Source of the DNA: Massilia sp. Root351
GTDB taxonomy: Bacteria; Pseudomonadota; Gammaproteobacteria; Burkholderiales; Burkholderiaceae_D
Length of the DNA stretch: 64,000 bases
Assembly: GCF_001425045.1 (NCBI RefSeq)
Contig: NZ_LMDJ01000034.1
Span: forward strand, 290,977-354,976
Direction of reading: 5' to 3'
This document shows, piece after piece, positions 17,691-26,503 of this stretch. The position numbers and the translations under genes are program-made. Position 1 is the first letter of the stretch. Every line of letters begins with the position of its first letter. The notes beneath the pieces are model-generated. The model saw nothing but the letters and a program-made list of their open reading frames with translations. It was not told where the DNA came from and made no database searches.

Positions 17691-18769
17691 CAGCCAAACC
17701 TCCGCATGGCCAGGCCGCAGGCCACCAGGTAGGCCGGCGCCTCGGCGCGCAAGGCTTGCTCGCGCACGCCCGGTCCCAGCTGCATGCCCTTGAACGGCGA
17801 AATGACGGCGCTGGAAATCTTGCTGCGGCTGGCCACGATGTCGAGCAGGCCCGGGATCAGCGCACAGCCGCCGGCCAGGAACAGCTGGTCGACCCGGGTA
17901 TAGGGCGTGGAGGTGTAGAAGAACTGGATCGCGCGCGTCACTTCCAGCGCGGCGCTTTCGAGGAAGGGCGCAAGGATGTCGGCGCCGTAGCTGTCCGGCA
18001 GTTCGCCCGACTTCTTGCGCGTCTCGGCCTCGTCGAAGGCCATGCCGTAGCTGCGCACGATCTCCTGGGTCAGCGCGTTGCCGCCGAACGGCGCCTCGCG
18101 CTCGTATATGGTGGCGCCGTCCAGCAGCACCGAAATATGGGTGACCTGGGCGCCGATCTGGAACAGCGCCACGATCTGGCCGGCGCCGCCTTCCGGCAAC
18201 TGCACCAGCACCCGGTCCAGCGCGGCGCGCGCGGCGTAGGACTCGACGTCCATCACGGTGGCCTTCAGGCCGGAGGCCTCGGCGATGGCGACCCGGTCCT
18301 CGACCTTTTCGCGGCGCGAGGCGGCCAGCATCACCTCGATATCGTCGGGGGAATTGGGCGCCGGGCCGATCACGTCGAAATCGAGGCTGACCTCGTCCAG
18401 CGCGAACGGGATGTACTGGCTGGCTTCCGATTCCACCTGCACTTCCAGCTGGTCCTCGGCCATGCCGGCCGGCAGCACGATCTTCTTGGTGATCACGGAG
18501 GCCGGCGGCATGCCCAGCGCGGCCAGCTTGGCGCGCGTGCCGCTTTTCTTCCACACGCGGCGCAGCGCGTCGACCACCTGCTCCATGTTCTCGATATTCC
18601 CGTCCACCACGGCGCCGCGCGGCAGCGGCTCGGCGGCGTAGCGCTCCAGGCGCCAGCCTTCCTTGCCCGCCTGCGACAGTTCCACCAGGCGCACGCTGGA
18701 GGTGCTGATGTCCACGCCGATCAGCGGGGGATTGCCGCCACCGAACAGGCTGCCGAGATCCAGGTTCAT
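17690..18769 (-). CDS. pilM: type IV pilus actin-like ATPase PilM
   Basis: 359-aa cytoplasmic actin-fold protein that binds PilN and connects the pilus motor to the envelope complex. It starts at MNLDLGSLFGGG. Actin-type phosphate motif IGVDISTSSVRLVEL (residues about 17-31), a second motif near MDVESYAARAALDRV, and the adenosine motif LFLAGGCALIPGL near residue 305. First gene of pilMNOPQ and divergent from ponA, the standard arrangement in beta- and gammaproteobacteria. Confidence 0.96.
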   Translation of the reverse strand: MNLDLGSLFGGGNPPLIGVDISTSSVRLVELSQAGKEGWRLERYAAEPLPRGAVVDGNIENMEQVVDALRRVWKKSGTRAKLAALGMPPASVITKKIVLPAGMAEDQLEVQVESEASQYIPFALDEVSLDFDVIGPAPNSPDDIEVMLAASRREKVEDRVAIAEASGLKATVMDVESYAARAALDRVLVQLPEGGAGQIVALFQIGAQVTHISVLLDGATIYEREAPFGGNALTQEIVRSYGMAFDEAETRKKSGELPDSYGADILAPFLESAALEVTRAIQFFYTSTPYTRVDQLFLAGGCALIPGLLDIVASRSKISSAVISPFKGMQLGPGVREQALRAEAPAYLVACGLAMRRFG

Positions 18770-18851
18770 ATTGCAACACCTGTGGTTGAATGCATAAGGG
18801 AACTCGTTTGAAAACCAGCGTTTAGGAGACAGAAGTGATGCGGTACATTAA

Positions 18852-18881
18852 ATCCTAGCAATAAGATGAATCCAGTGTAAA
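18852..18881 (-). promoter_or_regulatory. candidate sigma-70 promoter for pilMNOPQ
   Basis: On the minus strand TTTACA (18881-18876) and TAGGAT (18857-18852) are separated by 18 nt, about 80 nt upstream of the pilM ATG. The -35 is one base off consensus and the -10 two off. The pilM-ponA gap (18770-19101) is 332 nt and otherwise contains only the ponA -10 and leader repeat listed here. Confidence 0.45.
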
Positions 18882-19051
18882 GGTATTTCTACTGCGCACA
18901 ATTGGCCGTCTGTGCGCGTTTCGCCACACTTTCTCCGCCCCGTTTTTCCTCTGTGTGAGCGCAAGAACAACTAAGTTGTTTTGTTACTCAGAGTTAATAT
19001 TTCCTGATTTCCGGTAGGATGCGGAAGGCGCCGCTGCTATCTGGGCTCGCT

Positions 19052-19057
19052 TATAAT
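19052..19057 (+). promoter_or_regulatory. candidate -10 element of ponA
   Basis: A perfect TATAAT lies 44 nt before the ponA ATG. No good -35 is visible 16-18 nt upstream, so an activator or only partial consensus is implied. Confidence 0.45.
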
Positions 19058-19068
19058 GGGCCGGATAA

Positions 19069-19090
19069 CCATAGCGAAACCATAGCGAAA
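19069..19090 (+). repeat. 11-bp tandem repeat in the ponA leader
   Basis: CCATAGCGAAA occurs twice back to back between the -10 and the start codon. With transcription from the TATAAT, both copies would be in the 5' untranslated region. No ribosome-binding role is obvious; the function is unknown. Confidence 0.6.
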
Positions 19091-19101
19091 GAGCCAAGCG
19101 C

Positions 19102-21426
19102 ATGAGCACTGCCCAATCTGCCAAAGCCTCCCCTTCCCGTTCCAAGAAAATCCTGCTGACCGCGCTGGCCTCCTTGCTGGGCCTGGCGATGGTCGCGGTA
19201 CTGCTGGTGGTGTTCGGCCTGGCGATGGCCTACCCCAACCTGCCCGAGCTGGATTCGCTGACCGACTACCGTCCCAAGATGCCACTGCGCATCTTCTCGG
19301 CCGACAATGTGCTGATCGGCGAGTTCGGCGAAGAGCGCCGCAACCTGGTGCGCATCCAGGAAATCCCGGACGTGATGAAAAAGGCCGTGCTGGCGATCGA
19401 GGACGACCGCTTCTACGACCACGGCGGCATCGATTACGCCGGCATCCTGCGCGCGGCGGTGCACAACGCCACCGGCGGCGCGCGCCAGGGCGCCTCCACC
19501 ATCACGCAGCAGGTGGCGCGCAACTTCTTCCTGTCCAGCGAGCAAACCTTCAAGCGCAAGATCTACGAGATCCTGCTGGCGTGGAAAATCGAGAAAAACC
19601 TCAGCAAGGACCAGATCCTCGAGGTGTATATGAACCAGATCTACCTGGGCCAGCGCGCCTACGGTTTCTCGTCGGCCGCACAGATCTATTTCGGCAAGAA
19701 TCTGAAAGACATTAGCGTGGCCGAGGCGGCCATGCTGGCCGGCCTGCCGAAAGCGCCGTCGGCCTACAACCCGGTGGTCAATCCCAAGCGCGCGCGCACC
19801 CGCCAGCAATACATCCTGGTGCGCATGGCGCAGCTGGGCTATATCAGCGACGCGCAGTTCCAGGCCGCCAAGGCCGAGCCGCTGAAAGTGAAGACCGACA
19901 GCAGCGAGTTCGGCGTGCATGCCGAGTACGTGGCCGAGATGGCGCGCCAGCTGGTCTACGAGCAGTTCAAGGAAGACACCTACACGCGCGGCCTGAACGT
20001 GTTTACCACCATCACCAAGGCCGACCAGGACGCGGCCTACCTGGCGCTGCGCCGGGGCGTGATGGAATACGAGAAGCGCCACGCCTACCGCGGCCCGGAA
20101 GCCTACATCGCCATCCCGGCCAACAAGGAAGAGGCGGACGACGCCATCGAGTCCGAACTGGCCGGGCATCCGGACAGCGACGACATCGTGGCCGCCATGG
20201 TGCTGAACGCCACGCCGCAGAAGGTGACGGCGGTGACCGCCACCGGCGAGGAGATCGCCATCACCGGCGCCGGGCTGGACATGGGCAAGTCCTGGCTGTC
20301 GGAGAAGGCGGCGCCGAACAAGCGCATCCGCCGCGGCGCCGTGATCCGCGTCATGCGCCAGGAGAAGGACTGGGAAATCACCCAGATGCCGGAAATCGAA
20401 TCGGCCTTCGTGGCCGCCTCCACCGAGGACGGTGCCATCAAGGCCATGGTGGGCGGTTTCGACTACAACCGCAACAAGTTCAACCACGTGACGCAAGCGT
20501 GGCGCCAGCCCGGCTCCTCGTTCAAGCCCTTCATCTACTCGGCCTCGCTGGAGCGCGGCCTGTCGCCGGCCACCGTCATCAACGACGCGCCGATTTCCTT
20601 CGACGCCGGCCAGACCGGCGGCCAGGCCTGGGAACCGAAGAACTACGACGGCAAGTACGAAGGCCCGATGACCATGCGGCGCGGCCTGACCAAGTCCAAG
20701 AACATGATTTCGATCCGCATCCTGCACCGCATCGGCGCCAAGTACGGCCAGGAGTACACCACCCGCTTCGGCTTCGAGGCGGAGAAGAACCCGCCCTACC
20801 TGACCCTGGCGCTGGGCGCCGGCGCGGTGACGCCGCTGCAGATGGCCGGCGCCTACGCGGTGTTCGCCAACGGCGGCTACCGGGTGTCGCCGTATCTGAT
20901 CTCGAAGGTGACGGACGCCAACGGCAAGGTGCTGTCGCAAGCCAATCCGGACCGCGCCGGGGTGGACGCCAACCGCGTCATCGACGAGCGCAACGCCTTC
21001 CTGATGGACAGCATGATGAAGGACGTGGTGCGCTTCGGCACGGCCACCAAGGCGCTGTCGCTGAAACGGCCCGACATCGCCGGCAAGACCGGCACCACCA
21101 ACGATTCGATCGACGCCTGGTTCGCCGGCTACCAGTCCAAGCTGGTGGGCGTGGCCTGGATCGGCTACGACCAGCCGAAAAACCTGGGCAACCGCGAAAC
21201 CGGCGGCGGCCTGGCGCTGCCGATCTGGATCGGCTACATGGGCAAGGCGCTGAAAAATATCCCGATCGAAGAGCGGGCCGTGCCGGAAGGCATGATCGTG
21301 GTGGACGGCGAGTACTACTACGCGGAGAATCCGCCGGGCACCGGCGTGACCAGCCTGGAAGGCGCCACGCGCGCCACGCCGGCCGAGGAGAAGGCCAAGG
21401 ACGCGGTCAAGAACGAGTTGTTCTAA
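19102..21426 (+). CDS. mrcA: penicillin-binding protein 1A (transglycosylase/transpeptidase)
   Basis: 774-aa bifunctional class A PBP that polymerises and cross-links peptidoglycan. An N-terminal transmembrane anchor (residues about 15-42) is followed by the GT51 glycosyltransferase with catalytic Glu in IEDDRFYDHGGIDY (near 98) and QGASTITQQVARNFFL. An OB-like insertion lies between the domains. The transpeptidase has SxxK as SSFKPF (near 473), SxN as SKN (near 532) and KTGTT (near 662). The ATG at 19102 gives a short cytoplasmic tail. It is divergent from pilM. Confidence 0.96.
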   Translation: MSTAQSAKASPSRSKKILLTALASLLGLAMVAVLLVVFGLAMAYPNLPELDSLTDYRPKMPLRIFSADNVLIGEFGEERRNLVRIQEIPDVMKKAVLAIEDDRFYDHGGIDYAGILRAAVHNATGGARQGASTITQQVARNFFLSSEQTFKRKIYEILLAWKIEKNLSKDQILEVYMNQIYLGQRAYGFSSAAQIYFGKNLKDISVAEAAMLAGLPKAPSAYNPVVNPKRARTRQQYILVRMAQLGYISDAQFQAAKAEPLKVKTDSSEFGVHAEYVAEMARQLVYEQFKEDTYTRGLNVFTTITKADQDAAYLALRRGVMEYEKRHAYRGPEAYIAIPANKEEADDAIESELAGHPDSDDIVAAMVLNATPQKVTAVTATGEEIAITGAGLDMGKSWLSEKAAPNKRIRRGAVIRVMRQEKDWEITQMPEIESAFVAASTEDGAIKAMVGGFDYNRNKFNHVTQAWRQPGSSFKPFIYSASLERGLSPATVINDAPISFDAGQTGGQAWEPKNYDGKYEGPMTMRRGLTKSKNMISIRILHRIGAKYGQEYTTRFGFEAEKNPPYLTLALGAGAVTPLQMAGAYAVFANGGYRVSPYLISKVTDANGKVLSQANPDRAGVDANRVIDERNAFLMDSMMKDVVRFGTATKALSLKRPDIAGKTGTTNDSIDAWFAGYQSKLVGVAWIGYDQPKNLGNRETGGGLALPIWIGYMGKALKNIPIEERAVPEGMIVVDGEYYYAENPPGTGVTSLEGATRATPAEEKAKDAVKNELF

Positions 21427-21430
21427 GCCA

Positions 21431-21458
21431 AGAAAAAGGGGCCGCGTGCCCCTTTCTT
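21431..21458. terminator. bidirectional terminator between ponA and cyaY
   Basis: AAAGGGGC and GCCCCTTT form an 8-bp stem with loop CGCGT (21435-21455), with A-rich 5' and T-rich 3' flanks, so it can end both the ponA and cyaY transcripts. Confidence 0.8.
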
Positions 21459-21793
21459 CATGCTTCGCTGATCACCACCGGCGCGCCGCCCTGGGCGGTG
21501 GTGATGTCGGACAGCGCCGCGAACAGTTCCGAACCGTCGCGGGTGTTGATCCAGCGGCCGTCGATGCGCTTGTAGTGGAAGCCGCCGGACCGGGCCGCCA
21601 CCCACAGCTCCTGCATCGGCGCCTGGCTGTTGACGATGACCTTGGAGCCGTTGTCGATGAACTCGATTTCCAGCACGTTGCCGCTGCGCTTGCATTCGAC
21701 GTCCACCATGTCCTGGTCGTTCAGGCGGTCCAGCGCGGCCTCGATGGCGTTCAGGGTAGCGTCGGCCAGGGTCAAAAATTCTGTTTCGGTCAT
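21458..21793 (-). CDS. cyaY: iron-binding frataxin-family protein CyaY
   Basis: 111 aa. Bacterial frataxin binds iron and modulates IscS activity in Fe-S cluster assembly. Family features: acidic first helix MTETEFLTLADATLNAIEAA, the strand IDNGSKVIVNSQAPMQELWV, and the conserved GGFHYKR segment. The ATG at 21793 follows GGAG; a longer frame adds only MECS. It is divergent from lptM with about 40 nt between starts, a common arrangement next to lysA. Confidence 0.93.
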   Translation of the reverse strand: MTETEFLTLADATLNAIEAALDRLNDQDMVDVECKRSGNVLEIEFIDNGSKVIVNSQAPMQELWVAARSGGFHYKRIDGRWINTRDGSELFAALSDITTAQGGAPVVISEA

Positions 21794-21833
21794 GCTACAC
21801 TCCAAGCTCTCTAGTCAAACTGTGATTTTAATC

Positions 21834-22040
21834 GTGAAGTCCACATTAGCGCTGCAATTCACCGCGCTGGCCTGCACCGCCGCCCTGCTGGGCGGCTGCG
21901 GCCAGCAAGGCCCGCTGTATTTACCCAAACAGCCTGCCAAACCCGCCTCTGCCAATACCCAGGGCAAACCCGGCGTGGCGCCGCCGTCCGCCCCCGTGCC
22001 TTCGACTCCTCCCGCATCCCAACAATCGTCCGCTAAATAA
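21834..22040 (+). CDS. lptM: small lipoprotein LptM (YifL family)
   Basis: 68-aa lipoprotein that assists maturation of the LptD/LptE lipopolysaccharide translocon in enterobacteria. The signal peptide KSTLALQFTALACTAALLGGC is followed immediately by the hallmark CGQQGPLYLPKQ, then a Pro/Ala/Ser-rich unstructured tail. I prefer the GTG at 21834, which gives a 22-residue signal; an ATG at 21792 would overlap the antisense cyaY start and give a long N-region. It ends 8 nt before lysA, matching the usual lptM-lysA order. Confidence 0.85.
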   Translation: MKSTLALQFTALACTAALLGGCGQQGPLYLPKQPAKPASANTQGKPGVAPPSAPVPSTPPASQQSSAK

Positions 22041-22048
22041 GCCATTCC

Positions 22049-23323
22049 ATGTCGCAATTTTCTTACCAGAACGGCGTGCTGCACGCCGAAGGCGTCTCGC
22101 TGAGCGCCATCGCCGAACAGTACGGCACCCCAGCCTACGTGTATTCCAAAGCGCAGCTGCTCGATAACTTTGCATCATACGCCGATGCTTGCCGAGGGCG
22201 CGATGCGCTGGTCTGCTACGCCATGAAAGCCAACTCCAACCTGGCCATCCTGGACCTGCTGGCGCGCCAGGGCGCGGGCTTCGACATCGTGTCGGGCGGC
22301 GAGCTGCTGCGCGTGATCGCCGCCGGCGGCGACCCGAAGAAGGTGATCTTCTCCGGCGTGGGCAAGAGCGTGGAAGAGATGCGCCTGGCGCTGCAGCACG
22401 ACATCCTGTGCTTCAACGTGGAGTCGATCCCGGAACTGCACCGCCTGAACGACGTGGCCGGCAGCATGGGCCGGCGCGCGCGCGTGTCGCTGCGCGTAAA
22501 TCCCAACGTCGATCCCAAGACCCACCCCTATATCGCCACCGGCCTGAAGGCCAGCAAGTTCGGCGTGGCCTTCAGCGACGCGCTGGCCACCTACCGCGCG
22601 GCGGCGCAGCTGCCGCACCTGGACGTGGCCGGCATCGACTGCCACATCGGCTCGCAGCTGCTGGACGACGCGCCGCTGCTGGAAGCGCTGGACAAGCTGA
22701 TCGAGCTGATCGACGCGCTGGGCGACGAGGGCATCCACCTGCACCACCTGGACCTGGGCGGCGGCATCGGCGTGGACTACGGCGACGAGGAAGACGGCGC
22801 GCCGGTGGCGGTGGCCGACTACCTGGGCCGCGTGTTCGCGCGCGTGGACGCGTGGCGCGCCGAGCGCCACGCCGGCCGGCCGATCAAGGTGATTTTCGAG
22901 CCGGGCCGCTCCATCGTCGGCAACACCGGCGTGCTGCTGACCAAGGTCGAGTTCATCAAGCATGGCGAGGAAAAGAACTTCTGCATCGTCGACGCGGCCA
23001 TGAACGACATGGCGCGCCCGGCACTGTACCAGGCGTGGATGGACATGCAGCCGGTGGTGCAGGCCGACGGCGGCGCGCTGTACGACGTGGTCGGTCCGAT
23101 CTGCGAGTCCGGCGACTGGCTGGCGCGCGACCGCGCGCTGGCGGTCAAGGAAGGCGACCTGCTGGTGATGAAGACGGCCGGCGCCTACGGCATGACGATG
23201 GCGTCCAACTACAACACGCGCGGCCGCGCGGCCGAGCTGATCGTCGACGGCACCCAGGTGCACGTGGTGCGCCAGCGCGAAAACCCGGCCGACCTGTTCG
23301 CGCTGGAGTCCGTGATCAAGTAA
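22049..23323 (+). CDS. lysA: diaminopimelate decarboxylase
   Basis: PLP enzyme that decarboxylates meso-diaminopimelate to lysine, the last step of lysine synthesis. 424 aa, fold III alanine racemase-like barrel. PLP Lys in CYAMKANSN (near residue 59), HIGSQL near 208, phosphate-binding GGGIGVDY near 240, EPGRSIVGNTG near 290 and the active-site CESGDWLARDR near 350. Downstream, an imperfect GC-rich palindrome lies in the 15-nt gap to the convergent msrQ. Confidence 0.97.
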   Translation: MSQFSYQNGVLHAEGVSLSAIAEQYGTPAYVYSKAQLLDNFASYADACRGRDALVCYAMKANSNLAILDLLARQGAGFDIVSGGELLRVIAAGGDPKKVIFSGVGKSVEEMRLALQHDILCFNVESIPELHRLNDVAGSMGRRARVSLRVNPNVDPKTHPYIATGLKASKFGVAFSDALATYRAAAQLPHLDVAGIDCHIGSQLLDDAPLLEALDKLIELIDALGDEGIHLHHLDLGGGIGVDYGDEEDGAPVAVADYLGRVFARVDAWRAERHAGRPIKVIFEPGRSIVGNTGVLLTKVEFIKHGEEKNFCIVDAAMNDMARPALYQAWMDMQPVVQADGGALYDVVGPICESGDWLARDRALAVKEGDLLVMKTAGAYGMTMASNYNTRGRAAELIVDGTQVHVVRQRENPADLFALESVIK

Positions 23324-23338
23324 CGCCGCAGCGGCGGC

Positions 23339-23974
23339 TTAGCGGGCGGCGCCCGCGTAACCCGCCGCGGCCGCCTTGCTGCGCGCCCAGTACACCCGCA
23401 CGCCCAGCAGCGCCAGCACCACCAGGCCGAAGATGATGGGCTGCGAGAAGTCGTGCTTGGCCGCTTTCATCCACCAGAAGTGCAAGATGCCCAGCGGGGC
23501 GATCACGTACACCAGCCGGTGCAGCCACTGCCAGCGCTTGCCGCCCAGGCGGCGCACCATGCCGTTGGTGCTGGTCACGGCCAGCGGAATCAGCAGCACG
23601 AAGGCGATAAAGCCGACCGTGATGAAGGGCCGCTTGACCACGTCCTTGAGCATTTCCTGCACGTCGAAGAAATGGTCGAACCACAGGAAGGTGGTGAAGT
23701 GCAGCAGGCCATAGAAGAAGGCGTACAGCCCCACCATGCGGCGCAGCTTGAGCAGCCAGTTCCATTTCGTCAGGCGCCGCAGCGGCGTCACCGCCAGCGT
23801 GATGCACAGGAAGTACAAGGTCCAGTCGCCGGTGGCGCGCGTGATGTACTGCAGCGGCTCGACCAGCTGGCCGCTGGCCGTGAGCCAGACCAGGTTGAAG
23901 AACGGCAGCAGCGACAGCACGAACACCGCCGCCTTCAGCGCCGTGACCTGCTTCGCGGTGGGAGTAAAGGCCAT
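23339..23974 (-). CDS. msrQ: MsrPQ heme-binding membrane subunit MsrQ
   Basis: 211-aa polytopic b-heme protein that passes electrons from the respiratory chain to periplasmic MsrP for repair of oxidised methionines. About six hydrophobic helices. Ferric-reductase-like features include GLYAFFYGLLHFTTFLWFDH and KRWQWLHRLVYVIAPLGILH, carrying likely heme His residues. It starts 1 nt after the msrP stop, so it is co-translated with its partner. Confidence 0.93.
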   Translation of the reverse strand: MAFTPTAKQVTALKAAVFVLSLLPFFNLVWLTASGQLVEPLQYITRATGDWTLYFLCITLAVTPLRRLTKWNWLLKLRRMVGLYAFFYGLLHFTTFLWFDHFFDVQEMLKDVVKRPFITVGFIAFVLLIPLAVTSTNGMVRRLGGKRWQWLHRLVYVIAPLGILHFWWMKAAKHDFSQPIIFGLVVLALLGVRVYWARSKAAAAGYAGAAR

Positions 23975-23975
23975 G

Positions 23976-24953
23976 TCAGAAGAACTTCTTCAGGTCCATG
24001 CCGGCGTACAGCGGCGCCACGTCGTTGTAGCCGTTGAACATCAGCGTTTTGCGCTTGCGCACCAGGAAGCCGTCTTCGCCGATGCGGCGCTCGGAAGCCT
24101 GCGACCAGCGCGGGTGGTCCACGTCAGGATTCACGTTGGAGTAGAAACCGTATTCGGACGGCGCGGCGTCGTTCCACGCGGTGCGCGGCTGGTCCTTGAC
24201 GAAGCGGATCTTGACGATGGACTTGGCCGACTTGAAGCCGTATTTCCACGGCGTGACGATGCGCACCGGCGCGCCGTTCTGGTTGGGCAGCACGTCGCCG
24301 TACATGCCCAGCGTGAGCAGCGCCAGCGGGTGCATGGCTTCGTCCATGCGCAGGCCTTCGCGGTAGGGCCAGGTCAGCACGCGGCTGCCCACGCCCGGCA
24401 TCTGGCCCTTGTCGGCCAGCGAGATGAATTCGACGTATTTGGCGTTGCCGGTGGGCTCCACTTTCTTGATCAGCTCGGACAGCGAATAGCCCACCCACGG
24501 GATCACCATCGACCAGCCTTCCACGCAGCGCAGCCGGTAGACGCGCTCTTCCAGCGGCGCCAGCTTGAGCAGCTGGTCCAGGTCCAGGGTCAGGGGCTTC
24601 TTGACCTCGCCTTCGATGCTGACGGTCCACGGGCGCGGTTTCAGCGTGTGGGCGTTGCGCGCCGGGTCGTCCTTGCCGGTGCCGAATTCGTAGAAATTGT
24701 TATAGGTGGTGGCGTCCTTGAACGCGGTCTGCTTGTCGAGCGCGGAATAGGCGGGATTGAGCTTGGCGCCCAGCTTGCCGGGCGTGCCCTGCGCGAAGGC
24801 TTGCCGCGTGGCCATCTCGAGCAGCGCGCCGCCGGCGATGGACCCCACCGCCATCTGCTGGATGAAGCTGCGGCGCGACTCAAAGATCGCGCGCGGGGTA
24901 ATTTCTGACGAGAACGGCAGGTCGATACCGTTCGGGCTACGTTTGATCAACAT
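23976..24953 (-). CDS. msrP: protein-methionine-sulfoxide reductase catalytic subunit MsrP
   Basis: 325-aa periplasmic molybdopterin enzyme reducing methionine sulfoxide in envelope proteins. The Tat signal has twin arginines in SRRSFIQQMA (around 27-36) and a cleavage region ATRQAFAQ. The molybdopterin Cys is in RLRCVEGWSMVIPWVGYSL (near 160), a sulfite-oxidase-type motif; NGAPVRIVTPWKYGFKSAK lies near 240. Forms the msrPQ operon with msrQ directly behind. Confidence 0.95.
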   Translation of the reverse strand: MLIKRSPNGIDLPFSSEITPRAIFESRRSFIQQMAVGSIAGGALLEMATRQAFAQGTPGKLGAKLNPAYSALDKQTAFKDATTYNNFYEFGTGKDDPARNAHTLKPRPWTVSIEGEVKKPLTLDLDQLLKLAPLEERVYRLRCVEGWSMVIPWVGYSLSELIKKVEPTGNAKYVEFISLADKGQMPGVGSRVLTWPYREGLRMDEAMHPLALLTLGMYGDVLPNQNGAPVRIVTPWKYGFKSAKSIVKIRFVKDQPRTAWNDAAPSEYGFYSNVNPDVDHPRWSQASERRIGEDGFLVRKRKTLMFNGYNDVAPLYAGMDLKKFF

Positions 24954-25089
24954 GATGACTCCGGGAGTAAAGGGACTCGTATGGCTTTGTCGAACGAGAC
25001 AGGGGTAACCTTACACCAATCCGCCACAGGCGCGATATCTCGCATTTGTATGCGTCTGTGTCCGCCGAAAAGCGGATACAAAGCCATAC

Positions 25090-25124
25090 AAAAAGCCCCC
25101 GGTCACTGGCGTGAGCGGGGGCTT
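25090..25124 (-). terminator. intrinsic terminator downstream of ccsA
   Basis: On the minus strand AGCCCCCG and CGGGGGCT form an 8-bp stem (14-nt loop, 25094-25123), followed by TTTTT (25094-25090). It separates the ccs genes from msrPQ. Confidence 0.85.
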
Positions 25125-25144
25125 GGCGCCGCAGCAGCCGGCGT

Positions 25145-26470
25145 TTACAGCTTGCCGTAGGAATGCAGGCCGGACAGGAACATATTGACGCCCAGGAAGG
25201 CGAAGGTGGTCACCAGCAGGCCCACCAGCGCCCACCAGGCCGCTACCTTGCCGCGCAGGCCGGACATCAGGCGCATGTGCAGCCAGGCTGCATAGTTGAG
25301 CCAGACAATCAGCGCCCAGGTTTCTTTCGGGTCCCACGACCAGTAGCCGCCCCACGCTTCGGCCGCCCACAGCGCGCCCAGGATGGTGGCGATGGTGAAG
25401 AAGGCGAAGCCGGCCGAAATGGCCTTGTACATCACGTCTTCCAGCGTTTCGGCGTCCGGCAGGCGCGCCACCAGGCGGTCGCGCATCAGGTTGGTGACCG
25501 CGAACAGCACCACCAGCACGGCCGTGAAGCGGCTGGCATTGACCATGCCCTTGATGACCGCTTCGCCGGCGCCCGAGACGTAGGCGATCAGCCAGGCCAG
25601 CGCCAGCAGCACGATGGGGGCGATCACCAGCGCCTGCCACAGGGTGCGGATCTTCTCGTGCTTGAGCAGGTAGGCCCAACCCACCATGGAGGCCAGCGCG
25701 AAGGTGCCGTAGCCGATGAAATTGGCCGGCACGTGGATCTTCATCCACCAGCTCTGCAGCGCCGGCACCAGGGGCTGGATGTCGGCCGCGTCGCGCGACA
25801 CGGTGTACCACAGCAGGAAGGCCACCGCCGCCGAGATCACCAGCAGCACGAAGGGGCCCAGCTGCTGCGTCTTGTAGTGGGCTTCGTAGTACAGGTAGAA
25901 CATGGCCGTGATCAGCGCGAACAGGATGAACACTTCATACAGGTTGGAGATGGGAATGTGGCCCACGTCCGCGCCGATCAGGTAGGATTCGTACCAGCGC
26001 ACCAGCATGCCGGTGATGCCGATCACCAGCGCCGCCCAGCACAGCTTGGAGCCGACCACGAAGCCCATCGAGGAATGGCCCACCAGGCCGATCCAGTAGA
26101 ACAGCGTGGACAGGAAGAAGAACGTGCTCATCCACAAAATGGCGGACTGGCTGGACAGCATGTACTTGAGCCAGAATTTCTGGTTGGCGGCGTCCAGGTT
26201 GCCGCTGTACAAGGACACGGCCAGCAGCGCCAGCGCAAAGGCCAGCGGCAGGAACCAGCGCACCGGTTTCCAGTGCCAGCCCAGCGCCGCGAACGACGGC
26301 GCGGCCGCCAGCAGGATCACTTTTTCGTAGATGTCCATATAGGCGCCGTAGCGGTTCAGCGCGAACAGCGCACCGCCGGCCAGCGCCAGCGCGAACAGCC
26401 AGTCGAAGGCGTTCAGGCGCTTGAAATAGCCCGGCGTCTGGCTATAGGTTTGGGTTTGTGTCATTTCCAT
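25145..26470 (-). CDS. ccsA: system II cytochrome c maturation protein CcsA (ResC; called CcsB in some databases)
   Basis: 441-aa polytopic membrane protein of the heme export/attachment synthase, which works with ResB to ligate heme to apocytochromes c in the periplasm. The defining WWD tryptophan-rich motif is WGGYWSWDPKETWALIVWLN near residue 375. Many hydrophobic helices are visible, with likely heme-ligand His in HSSMGFVVG, HVPANFIGYG and AAWLHMR. ATG at 26470 or, two codons later, 26464. It follows resB by 33 nt in the same operon. Confidence 0.94.
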   Translation of the reverse strand: MEMTQTQTYSQTPGYFKRLNAFDWLFALALAGGALFALNRYGAYMDIYEKVILLAAAPSFAALGWHWKPVRWFLPLAFALALLAVSLYSGNLDAANQKFWLKYMLSSQSAILWMSTFFFLSTLFYWIGLVGHSSMGFVVGSKLCWAALVIGITGMLVRWYESYLIGADVGHIPISNLYEVFILFALITAMFYLYYEAHYKTQQLGPFVLLVISAAVAFLLWYTVSRDAADIQPLVPALQSWWMKIHVPANFIGYGTFALASMVGWAYLLKHEKIRTLWQALVIAPIVLLALAWLIAYVSGAGEAVIKGMVNASRFTAVLVVLFAVTNLMRDRLVARLPDAETLEDVMYKAISAGFAFFTIATILGALWAAEAWGGYWSWDPKETWALIVWLNYAAWLHMRLMSGLRGKVAAWWALVGLLVTTFAFLGVNMFLSGLHSYGKL

Positions 26471-26503
26471 ATTGGTCTCCAGTACTGCTCCATGCCATGC
26501 AGC

